DNA from: Pseudomonadota bacterium
GTDB taxonomy: Bacteria; Pseudomonadota; Gammaproteobacteria; Burkholderiales; Burkholderiaceae_B
NCBI GenBank assembly: GCA_023432075.1
Contig: JAEYVD010000108.1
Span: 1 to 13,207 of the forward strand
Reading direction: 5' to 3'
Length of the DNA: 13,207 nt
Each line of letters begins with the position of its first letter. The first letter of the stretch is position 1. Positions 1 through 6,576 of the stretch are shown in pieces. The notes beneath the pieces are model-generated. The model was not told the origin of the DNA. It did not search any database and was given only the letters and a program-made list of their open reading frames with translations. The translations under genes were made by a program, and so were the position numbers.

Positions 1-675
1 AACCGCATCATGCGCGAGCTCTACGAGCAGGCGGGCGGCGAAGTGGTCGACGAGGTCTACCTGCCGCTGAACGCGCCCCAGGAGGACCTGGCCGATGTGC
101 TGAAGCGCGCCGTGGCGTTGCGTCCGGACGCCATCTACTCGACCATGGTCGGCCGGGACATCGTCAAGCTGTACCGCGCCTACCGCGAGCTGGGCCTGGA
201 CCCGGCGCGCATGCCCATCGTCAGCCTGGCCACCAACGAGACCGACGTAGCGGCGCTTACCGCTGAAGAGGCCGAAGGCCACATCACGGCCGCGCCCTAC
301 TTCGCGTCCCTGGACACCGCGCCCAGCCGCCGGTTCGCCCAGGCCTACCATGCGCGCTTCGGCGAAGACAGCCCAATCACCGCGGGGGCCGAAGCCGCCT
401 ATTCCCAAGTCCATCTCGTGGCCGACGCCGCGCGCCGCGCGGGCGGTCTGGCCGTGCCCGACTTGGTGCACGCCCTGGACGGCGCCCAGTTCGAGGCGCC
501 CCAAGGCCTGGTCACCATCGATGGGGACACGCAGCACACGTCGCTCTGGCCGCGCATCGCCCGCATCGATGCGCAGCGCCAGTTCAAGATCATCTACGCC
601 GCGCGGGCCGCGGTACGGCCGGTGCCGTATCTGGTCGACCACGCGCTCGACCCCGAGGCCCTGGCGCTACCGTGA
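1..675 (+). CDS. AmiC-like amide-binding sensor protein, 3' part (5' end outside window)
   Basis: The reading frame is open from base 1 and stops at 673-675, giving the last 224 residues of a protein of about 385. It belongs to the periplasmic-binding-fold family of Pseudomonas AmiC, close to urea/amide ABC-transporter binding proteins. Family-like stretches are visible: DAIYSTMVGRDIVKLYRAY, PIVSLATNETDV, EAEGHITAAPYF, EAAYSQVHL and FEAPQGLVTIDGDTQHTSLW. In the known system AmiC is a cytoplasmic sensor that holds AmiR inactive until an amide binds. The next gene is AmiR-like and overlaps this one by 4 bases (GTGA at 672-675), which favours the sensor role over a transport role. The N-terminal ligand-binding lobe and any signal peptide lie outside the window, so the ligand and location cannot be judged. 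Family confidence is high; exact role is inferred from context. Confidence 0.88.
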   Translation, partial: NRIMRELYEQAGGEVVDEVYLPLNAPQEDLADVLKRAVALRPDAIYSTMVGRDIVKLYRAYRELGLDPARMPIVSLATNETDVAALTAEEAEGHITAAPYFASLDTAPSRRFAQAYHARFGEDSPITAGAEAAYSQVHLVADAARRAGGLAVPDLVHALDGAQFEAPQGLVTIDGDTQHTSLWPRIARIDAQRQFKIIYAARAAVRPVPYLVDHALDPEALALP

Positions 676-1280
676 CAGCCCCCTTGACCCGGCCCGGCCG
701 CAGCACCACGGCGCTGCGCGAACTGAACGGCCTGCGCGTGCTGGTCCTGCATCCCCAGGACGCCGAGTCGCGCCTGTTGATGTCGCACCTGAAGCGCATT
801 GGCTGTGTGCCGACCCAGCAATGGCCGCTGCCGGATACGCTCTGCACCGACGCCGACGTGGTCGTTCTGCCCATCGAAGAAGACTATCGCGATGCCATCC
901 AGACACTGGCTGACAGCCTGAACGCGCTGAGCCCGCCACTGGTCGGCATCGTCGAGTACGAGAACCCCGCCACGTTGCAACTGGTGCTGCATAGCGGCTG
1001 CACCGGCGTCATCGAGCGGCCGATCCGCCCTTTTGGCCTGCTGACCCAGCTGCTGCTGGCGCGCACCGCCTGGCGCCAGCAGGCCGCCACGATGGCACAC
1101 ATGCGCAAGCTCGAAGGGCGTTACGCCGCGGTCAGCAAGGTCGCCACCGCCAAGACGCTGCTGATCGCGCGCGAAGGCATTACCGAAAACGAGGCGCACC
1201 GCCGCATCCAGGGCCGCGCCATGGCCACGCGATCGTCGCTCGAAGACGTGGCGCAAACCATCATCAACGAATTCTCCTGA
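672..1280 (+). CDS. AmiR-like ANTAR-domain transcription antiterminator
   Basis: This 202-residue protein is close to the length of Pseudomonas AmiR (196). Residues about 20-125 form a receiver-like domain (LRVLVLHPQDAESRLL near the start). The usual phospho-acceptor Asp at the end of strand 3 is absent: the stretch reads DVVVLPIEE, with Pro67 near that site, so control by phosphorylation is unlikely. Residues about 126-152 look like a coiled-coil linker. Residues about 140-199 form an ANTAR RNA-binding domain (AAVSKVATAKTLLIAREGITENEAHRRIQ). ANTAR proteins bind paired hairpins in a leader RNA and prevent termination. The GTG start at 672 overlaps the stop of the amiC-like gene, so translation is probably coupled; only a weak GAGG lies upstream. 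The likely regulator of its activity is the AmiC-like protein. Its RNA target is not in the window and would be upstream of the operon. Confidence 0.9.
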   Translation: MTAPLTRPGRSTTALRELNGLRVLVLHPQDAESRLLMSHLKRIGCVPTQQWPLPDTLCTDADVVVLPIEEDYRDAIQTLADSLNALSPPLVGIVEYENPATLQLVLHSGCTGVIERPIRPFGLLTQLLLARTAWRQQAATMAHMRKLEGRYAAVSKVATAKTLLIAREGITENEAHRRIQGRAMATRSSLEDVAQTIINEFS

Positions 1281-1284
1281 TCCC

Positions 1285-2439
1285 ATGTCCGCCTTCTCAT
1301 TTCAGACCGTTCCCCACATTCTTGTCGAACCGGGCCTGGCCCGCCGCCTGGGCGCCCTGCTGCGCGAGCGCCATGCCGGCGCGCGCGCGGTGCTTGTCAC
1401 CGACAACTTCTTGAACCGCAGCGGCGCGCTGCAACCGGCGCTGGACAGCCTGGCGGCCAGCGGCTGGCAGACGTTGGTGATCGATGACGGGGGGGCCGAT
1501 CCGCCCGAAGCCGTGGGCCAGGCGGCCGCTGAACGCGCGCGCGCGTTCGACGCCGACCTGGTGATCGGCTTTGGCGGCGGTTCGTCCATGGACGTGGCCA
1601 AGCTGGTGGCGTTGTTGTGCAAGAGCGATCAGCCGCTGGCCGCCATGTACGGCGTCAATCAGGTGCAAGGCCAGCGCTTGCCGCTGATCCAGGTGCCGAC
1701 CACGGCCGGTACCGGCTCGGAAGTCACGCCGATCTCGATCGTGACCACGGGCGCCACCACCAAGAGCGGCGTGGTCGCGCCGCAGCTCTACGCCGACGCG
1801 GCCTTTCTGGATGCCGAACTGACGGTCGGCCTGCCGCCCGCGGCCACGGCGGCTACGGGCGTGGACGCGATGGTGCACGCCATCGAGGCCTACACCAGCA
1901 AACGCCTGAAGAATCCGCTGTCCGATCACCTTGCCATCCTGGCGTTGAAGCTGCTGTCCGCCAACCTGATCACCGTCTGCCGCGACGGCGCCAATCTGCA
2001 GGCGCGCTCGGACATGCTGCTGGGCGCGATGCTGGCCGGCCAGGCCTTCGCCAATGCCCCCGTGGGTGGCGTGCACGCGCTGGCCTACCCCATCGGCGGC
2101 ATATTCCATGTACCGCATGGCCTGTCGAACGCGCTGGTGCTTCCCGCCGTGCTGCACTTCAATGCGCAGGCCGCGGCGCCGCGCTACGCCGAACTGGGGC
2201 GGGCGGTGGGCTTGCCGCCGGCCGCGGATGACGCCAGCGGCGCGGCCGCCTTCATCGCCTTTCTGGAAGACCTGATCTGCCAGGCCGAGTTGCCGAAGGG
2301 GTTGCGCGCGGTGGGCATCTCGGAAGCCGACTTGCCCACGCTGGCAAGCGCCGCCATGGCGCAACAGCGCCTGCTGATGAACAACCCGCTGCCGATAGAC
2401 GAGGCCCAGGCGCTGGACATCTACCGCGCCGCCTACTGA
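1285..2439 (+). CDS. Iron-containing (group III) alcohol dehydrogenase
   Basis: A 384-residue protein, the usual length for this family, which oxidises alcohols or reduces aldehydes with NAD(P). The nucleotide-binding loop GGGSSMDVAK lies at about 97-106 and the PTTAGTGSEVT motif at 138-148. The four metal ligands are in place: Asp194 and His198 in GVDAMVHAIEAYTS, His264 in GGVHALAYPIG, and His278 in HVPHGLSNALVLP. The enzyme therefore looks intact and cytoplasmic. The start ATG lies 4 bases after the stop of the AmiR-like gene with no good ribosome site, so it is probably translated by coupling in the same operon. The substrate cannot be read from the sequence. The neighbours suggest an inducer-dependent catabolic step rather than general fermentation. 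A maleylacetate reductase role is possible but less likely. Confidence 0.92.
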   Translation: MSAFSFQTVPHILVEPGLARRLGALLRERHAGARAVLVTDNFLNRSGALQPALDSLAASGWQTLVIDDGGADPPEAVGQAAAERARAFDADLVIGFGGGSSMDVAKLVALLCKSDQPLAAMYGVNQVQGQRLPLIQVPTTAGTGSEVTPISIVTTGATTKSGVVAPQLYADAAFLDAELTVGLPPAATAATGVDAMVHAIEAYTSKRLKNPLSDHLAILALKLLSANLITVCRDGANLQARSDMLLGAMLAGQAFANAPVGGVHALAYPIGGIFHVPHGLSNALVLPAVLHFNAQAAAPRYAELGRAVGLPPAADDASGAAAFIAFLEDLICQAELPKGLRAVGISEADLPTLASAAMAQQRLLMNNPLPIDEAQALDIYRAAY

Positions 2440-2464
2440 GCCCCCTGCCGCGCGACCCTCGACG

Positions 2465-3736
2465 TCATTTCAGCGCCTGGATGATCACGAGCGCAAGCCA
2501 CATGCCGAGCAGGCCGCCGCCCAGCCAGCGCCACCGGCCCATGCGCCGCCACGCGGCCGCCCAGGCAGACGGGTCGCGGGAATGCGGTGCGCCCGCTGGC
2601 GCACCGTGGCGCTTGAGCGCGGCGCGCGCCGACTCGGCGATGCGGATGCCGTAGAGATACGCGCCGGTCAGGGATAGCGTGGTCAACAACATTCCGAAAA
2701 AGCACCACAACGCCCGCACCGGCCAACCGCCAAACGTGCCGAAATGGAGGGGGTCGGCCGCCTCGCCGATGCGCTGGTGAACACGCATGTCCTGCCCGTC
2801 GTTGCGTCCCAGGATGGCGCCCGAGGCGATCTCCACGCCGATGACGTTGGCGCGCTCGCGCAACAGCCATCCGTTTGCCTGCCCTTCCAATAGCAGCGCC
2901 TTCCCATTGGGGCTCGGCCGCACGCTGGAGATCTTCAGATCGGGCCACGCCGCCTGCGCGGCAGAGATTGCCTTGTCGACGTCCTGGGCGGCCAGCGGCG
3001 CGTGCGTGGCCGCGCCCTTGAGCTGCACGATCGTTGGCGGAAGCGGCGCCTTCGCCCCCAGCGACTCAGCCAGATACCAAAACGCGGTCACGCCGATGAG
3101 CAGCATGAACCCGAGGCTCCAGACGCCCGCCAGGCGATGCACATCGCCCCACGTCAGCCGCGGTTTGCCCTTGCGTGGCCAGGCCAGGAATCCGCGCCAC
3201 CAACGCTTGTAGATGTAAAGGCTGCTGACCAGCATCAACAAGAGCGGAATCGACACAAGGGCGACCAGTGGCACGCCATATTTCGGGGGCAGCATGAGGT
3301 TGCGATGCGTGTCCCGCAGCCATCGCTGCGCGCTCCACCACGACGATTGGCCCGTCACTTGCGCGGTATGCGGATTCACCCACACCCGCAGCAATTCACC
3401 ATTGTCCTGACGCATCAGCGCTTCGGCGGCAAAGCGGTCGCCGTGCGGCGCGGTCAGGCTGCGCAGGCGCAACTCGGGGTGCGCCCGCTCCGCGGCCGCC
3501 AGCATTTCTCCCCAACTGGCCTGCCGGTCCTGGGGCGTCACGCGCATGGCGGGTTCGATCAGCCAATCGATCTCGGTCGCCACCACCGCCAACGTCCCCG
3601 TACAGAAAATGAAGCTGAGCAGGAGGCACAGGTTCATGCCAATCCAGCTGTGCAGATCGAACCAAAGCCGGCGGGCGGACGATCGCGTCTTGGCTGCGGC
3701 AAGCGTGCCAGCGGCAGATTCAAGGGAGGTCGGCAT
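2465..3736 (-). CDS. PepSY-domain inner-membrane protein, likely ferric-siderophore reductase (FoxB-like)
   Basis: A 423-residue PepSY_TM family protein. Five hydrophobic spans are visible at about 31-53, 156-176, 204-225, 340-364 and 405-420, with PepSY-like periplasmic stretches after the first (about 75-130) and third. Histidines sit beside membrane spans: His29 (DLHSWIG), His144 (DTHRN), His200 (GDVHRLAG) and His331 (PLHFG). They are candidates for haem or metal ligands. FoxB-type relatives are haem-containing reductases that release iron from siderophores. The divergent TonB receptor and the Fur-like site between them support an iron role. I chose the ATG at 3736. Earlier in-frame ATGs at 3787 and 3799 would add a stretch rich in Ser and Arg with poor third-position GC, unlike coding sequence here. 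No start has a strong ribosome site. The gene converges on the dehydrogenase, with a 25-base gap and no evident terminator. Confidence 0.87.
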   Translation of the reverse strand: MPTSLESAAGTLAAAKTRSSARRLWFDLHSWIGMNLCLLLSFIFCTGTLAVVATEIDWLIEPAMRVTPQDRQASWGEMLAAAERAHPELRLRSLTAPHGDRFAAEALMRQDNGELLRVWVNPHTAQVTGQSSWWSAQRWLRDTHRNLMLPPKYGVPLVALVSIPLLLMLVSSLYIYKRWWRGFLAWPRKGKPRLTWGDVHRLAGVWSLGFMLLIGVTAFWYLAESLGAKAPLPPTIVQLKGAATHAPLAAQDVDKAISAAQAAWPDLKISSVRPSPNGKALLLEGQANGWLLRERANVIGVEIASGAILGRNDGQDMRVHQRIGEAADPLHFGTFGGWPVRALWCFFGMLLTTLSLTGAYLYGIRIAESARAALKRHGAPAGAPHSRDPSAWAAAWRRMGRWRWLGGGLLGMWLALVIIQALK

Positions 3737-3815
3737 GAGACATGAACGTGATGTAAAGCGGCGCAAGGACGAAATTTTCGGGCGCATTGCCGCGCCCATC
3801 CCGCATTGTAGTGCT

Positions 3816-3821
3816 TATAAT
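3816..3821 (+). promoter_or_regulatory. Candidate -10 element for the siderophore receptor
   Basis: TATAAT is a perfect match to the sigma-70 -10 hexamer in the only AT-rich block of the window. No good -35 is present 16-18 bases upstream. The Fur-like site starts at its penultimate base, which would suit repression. On the other strand, TTTACG followed 17 bases later by TTAATT could serve the PepSY gene, so the two promoters would overlap. Both are readings by eye. Confidence 0.45.
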
Positions 3822-3838
3822 TAATCATTGTTATTCTC
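3820..3838 (-). promoter_or_regulatory. Fur box shared by divergent PepSY and receptor genes
   Basis: On the minus strand the site reads GAGAATAACAATGATTAAT. It matches the 19-base Fur consensus GATAATGATAATCATTATC at 13 of 19 positions, counted by hand. It lies between the PepSY start (3736) and the receptor start (3921) and overlaps the candidate -10 at 3816-3821. With iron-loaded Fur bound, both genes would be repressed. This fits the iron-uptake function predicted independently from the two proteins. Confidence 0.75.
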
Positions 3839-3920
3839 ATTCGTAAATCACGTTGATCATCGATCACGCGTGCCGCCGCGTATGCATACCCACCGCTTCT
3901 GCTCCGCCTGACGTCCCTCC

Positions 3921-6020
3921 ATGTCCTTGCATTCCTATTCGGCACTGGCCGCCGCCATCGTGCTGGCCGCCCCCTTTGCCGCTGTCGCTCAGACTGCCGA
4001 TTCCCCCGTGCAACTGCCCGCCGTACGCGTCACCGGCGACGATGACGCCGGCCAGGACGGACTGTTCAACCCTGTCGCGCCGCCCACCGTCAACAAGTCG
4101 TCCGTACCCCTGTCCAGGACGCCCCAGTCGATCACCGTGGTGCCGCGGGCGGTCCTGGACGCGCAGCAGGCGCAGACCCTGGCCGACGCGCTGCATAACG
4201 TGCCCGGCGTGGTCGCCAATCAGTTTGGCCGCCGTGGCTGGGACGACCTCATCATCCGCGGCCAGGTCGCCTCGGATTCCTTGTTCCTGGACGGACTGCG
4301 CACGGCGGCAGGCAACCGTGTCGCCGAACAACTCTTCGGCGTTGAACAGGTGGAGGTGCTGAAGGGGCCGGCGTCACTGCTTTACGGTCAGGTCCTTCCC
4401 GGGGGCTTGGTCAACATGGTCAGCAAGCGCCCGCGCGCCGAAACCTTCGCCGAAGCGGCCACCACGCTGGGCAGCCACGATCTCCGGCAGGCCACGCTGG
4501 ACATGGGCACCCCGCTGTCCGAGAGCGGCAAGGCAGCGTTTCGCGTCAATGCCTTGGCCATGAATTCGAATGACGAGACCGACCACGTGTGGTTCAAGAA
4601 TCGGTTCATCGCCCCGTCGCTATCTTTGGATCTGGGTTCGCGCACGGATTTCACCATCCTGACCAGCTACCAGGAGCGCCGCTACATTCGCCAGCAGGGA
4701 CTGCCGATCGTCGGGACGGTCCAGTCCAACCCCAATGGCGCCATCCCGCGTGACCGCTTCACCGGCGAGCCCGGCCAGGATCCCTATCGCGGCTACCAAA
4801 GCCGCGTGGGCTACGCGCTGACGCACCGCTTCGACAATGGCTGGACTGTCAACCAGAACGCGCGCTGGCAATCGTTCACGCTCAATGGACAACTGGTCGC
4901 CAATGGCTTGCTGCGCGCCGACAATCGGACGCTGCGGCGCACCGCCACGGACCAGCATTGGGACGGCGACACGATCACGTTGGACACCAACGCGCAGCGC
5001 AGATTCGATACGGGATTCGGCGCCCACGACATCACGGTCGGCGTGGATTACCTGCGCACGCGCGAGAACAGCCTGTCGTACAACTGCTCGGTGCGGGACC
5101 TGGACGTCTACCAACCGGTTTACGGCAGTCCCATCAACTGCCCGGCCAATCCGCGCACCGACAGCAGCACCACCGTGCGCGCGATCGGCGTGTATGCGCG
5201 CGATCAGATCGCGCTGGGCGAGCGGTGGAACGCGGTGTTCGGCCTGCGCCATGACACCGCCAGCACCTATTCGTCCGACCATCTCACGCAAGCCCGCGAG
5301 GACAGCAGCGATAACGCCATCACCGGGTCCGGCGCGCTGATGTACGAGATTGCGCCCGGCGTGCGGCCCTACATCAGCTACGCCACCTCGTTCTATCCCA
5401 ACAGCGGCACCAACGTTGACGGCAGCACCTTCAAGCCCGAAAGCGGCAGGCAATGGGAAGCCGGCGTGAAGTTCGATCTTGACGACGGCGCCACCAGCAT
5501 CACGGTGGCCGCGTTCGACCTGGAGCGGCGCAACGTCCTGCAGGCGGACCCGGTGAATGACGGCTACAGCATCGCGGTCGGCAAGCAGCGCACGCGCGGC
5601 GCGGAACTGGGATGGGCGTCGGACCTGGGCAATGGCCTGAGCCTCATGGGCGGCTATGCCTATCTATCGGCCGTGGTCGTGGACGATGGCGGCCAGGTGC
5701 CCTCCACCAACAACACCCGGCTCAACAGCGTGCCGCGGCACAGCTTCAACGTGACGGCGCGCTATCGGATGCACGGCAGCCTGGCCGGATGGGAACTGAC
5801 GGGCGGCCTTCGTGCAGAAGGAAGCCGCTATACCTACGGCTACGACATTCCGGGATATCTGGTGGCCGATGCAGGCGTGGCGTATGACACGGGACGTTGG
5901 CGGGCGGCCCTGACCATGAACAACCTGTTCGACAAACAGTACTACGCGGGCGGCGTGCGTAACGCCGTTGCGCTGGGGGATGGACGCACCACGTTGGTCA
6001 GCTTGGCCTTGCGCTACTGA
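3921..6020 (+). CDS. TonB-dependent outer-membrane siderophore receptor
   Basis: A 699-residue receptor of the FhuA/FoxA/FpvA-like siderophore class. A signal peptide covers residues 1 to about 24 (ending AAVAQ), followed by a TonB-box-like LPAVRVTG at 32-39. The plug domain spans about 60-170 (SRTPQSITVVPRAVLD, LHNVPGVVANQFGRRG, IIRGQ, LFLDGLR, VEVLKGPASLLYGQVLPGG). A beta-barrel follows to the end, with late-barrel motifs such as YISYATSFYPNSG, FKPESGRQWEAGVKFDL and NNLFDKQYY, and a C-terminal aromatic residue. There is no N-terminal STN signalling domain, so FecA-type sigma-factor signalling is unlikely; Fur control from the adjacent site is expected. The ATG at 3921 is the first start after an in-frame TGA at 3909-3911. 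It lacks a ribosome site, and the signal peptide lacks basic residues at its N-terminus. The ligand is not readable; pairing with a FoxB-like gene hints at a hydroxamate siderophore. Confidence 0.93.
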   Translation: MSLHSYSALAAAIVLAAPFAAVAQTADSPVQLPAVRVTGDDDAGQDGLFNPVAPPTVNKSSVPLSRTPQSITVVPRAVLDAQQAQTLADALHNVPGVVANQFGRRGWDDLIIRGQVASDSLFLDGLRTAAGNRVAEQLFGVEQVEVLKGPASLLYGQVLPGGLVNMVSKRPRAETFAEAATTLGSHDLRQATLDMGTPLSESGKAAFRVNALAMNSNDETDHVWFKNRFIAPSLSLDLGSRTDFTILTSYQERRYIRQQGLPIVGTVQSNPNGAIPRDRFTGEPGQDPYRGYQSRVGYALTHRFDNGWTVNQNARWQSFTLNGQLVANGLLRADNRTLRRTATDQHWDGDTITLDTNAQRRFDTGFGAHDITVGVDYLRTRENSLSYNCSVRDLDVYQPVYGSPINCPANPRTDSSTTVRAIGVYARDQIALGERWNAVFGLRHDTASTYSSDHLTQAREDSSDNAITGSGALMYEIAPGVRPYISYATSFYPNSGTNVDGSTFKPESGRQWEAGVKFDLDDGATSITVAAFDLERRNVLQADPVNDGYSIAVGKQRTRGAELGWASDLGNGLSLMGGYAYLSAVVVDDGGQVPSTNNTRLNSVPRHSFNVTARYRMHGSLAGWELTGGLRAEGSRYTYGYDIPGYLVADAGVAYDTGRWRAALTMNNLFDKQYYAGGVRNAVALGDGRTTLVSLALRY

Positions 6021-6030
6021 AGCGACGCGC

Positions 6031-6390
6031 CTACCGGCAAGGGAACGACCGCGCCAGCGCCTCGCCCACCAGCGGCCCGGCGTTCCCGTTCACCCGGCTA
6101 TCTGGCAGCGCAGTCAGATAGCTGTGCGCCCGCTCTTTCAATTCATGCGGCAGGACGCCGGTTCGCGTGCACCAGACCGTACCTTGCGTCTGATCGGCAA
6201 TCCCGGTCACATAGGCCTGCGCATAGGCCGAAGAAAACTGGCGTGCCAGCGAGGCATCGCGAATCTCCGAAGGCATTTTTCCTTCCATGGCGGCGATCAG
6301 ATCGGCGCCGGAAAAATGCCAGGTACGGACATCCTGCGCCTGGACGGTCACGCAGGAAAACAGCATGAAGATCAATGCCACGCGTTTCAT
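6031..6390 (-). CDS. Small secreted Rap1a/Tai-family immunity-like protein
   Basis: A 119-residue protein with a signal peptide (residues 1-19, cleaved near VQAQ). The mature part resembles Rap1a/Tai proteins, periplasmic immunity proteins against type VI amidase effectors. It shows AYVTGIADQTQGTVWC, then a segment PHELKERAHSYLTALPD, then GPLVGEALARSFPC. Cys74 and Cys118 are the typical pair, probably a disulfide. A good ribosome site (AGAGGA at 6401-6406, 10 bases before the ATG) supports the start. The gene ends 10 bases from the receptor stop, facing it. No amidase effector of the Tae4/Ssp type lies next to it, so it is an orphan immunity gene or a housekeeping member of the broad family. 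The family also holds many uncharacterised proteins, so the anti-toxin role is inferred. Confidence 0.78.
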   Translation of the reverse strand: MKRVALIFMLFSCVTVQAQDVRTWHFSGADLIAAMEGKMPSEIRDASLARQFSSAYAQAYVTGIADQTQGTVWCTRTGVLPHELKERAHSYLTALPDSRVNGNAGPLVGEALARSFPCR

Positions 6391-6494
6391 TGTTCAACGT
6401 TCCTCTTTGAAGCTGATTCCCGAATCTGACCGAAGCATAGCGTAGTCGCGACCGATCGGCCCAAAGCGGTCTGCCCGTCGTTCCGCATGTGGCA

Positions 6495-6508
6495 GGTATC
6501 AACATACC
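6495..6508. promoter_or_regulatory. Inverted repeat upstream of BenE-family gene, possible operator
   Basis: GGTAT and ATACC are perfect 5-base arms around CAAC, about 70 bases before the transporter start. Spacing and symmetry would suit a dimeric regulator. The binding protein is unknown; the nearby MocR-type protein is one candidate, but MocR sites are often direct repeats. Confidence 0.3.
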
Positions 6509-6527
6509 GCGTTCCTCATAGACTCCC

Positions 6528-6565
6528 CATTCAAGTCCGGCCGGCGGCCGGGCGCCTCTTGAATG
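6528..6565 (+). promoter_or_regulatory. Nested inverted repeat / leader hairpin before BenE-family gene
   Basis: Outer arms CATTCAAG (6528-6535) and CTTGAATG (6558-6565) are perfectly complementary. Inside them, CCGGCC (6537-6542) and GGCCGG (6546-6551) form a second perfect stem with a 3-base loop. The unpaired bases are one on the left and six on the right. The outer stem ends one base before the ribosome site GGAG (6567-6570). There is no T-run, so it is not an ordinary terminator. It could control translation or mRNA stability, or the outer arms could be a DNA operator. Confidence 0.6.
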
Positions 6566-6566
6566 C

Positions 6567-6570
6567 GGAG
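6567..6570 (+). promoter_or_regulatory. Ribosome binding site GGAG that sets the BenE-family start
   Basis: GGAG lies 6 bases before the ATG at 6577. This decides against an earlier in-frame ATG at 6487, whose extra residues would be encoded by the inverted-repeat leader. Confidence 0.7.
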
Positions 6571-6576
6571 CCACTC

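Noticed and set aside
1297..2364. Open frame of 355 codons antisense to the dehydrogenase
   Set aside because: Low-complexity composition; the plus strand has all four metal ligands in the right order.
2440..2464. Terminator between the dehydrogenase and PepSY genes
   Set aside because: The 25-base gap has no stem followed by a T-run.
3002..3745. Open frame on the plus strand antisense to the PepSY gene
   Set aside because: His/Arg/Gln-rich translation without recognisable features; the minus-strand frame has membrane spans and family motifs.
3854..3866. TGATC-ATC-GATCA inverted repeat before the receptor as an operator
   Set aside because: Arms of only 5 bases that do not extend and match no regulator I know; possible by chance.
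3921..4040. FecA-type signalling domain on the receptor
   Set aside because: The mature protein goes straight from the signal peptide to the TonB-box-like segment and plug, leaving no room for an STN domain.
6528..6565. Intrinsic terminator before the BenE-family gene
   Set aside because: The stem is strong, but no T-run follows on either strand and it sits at the ribosome site of a gene.
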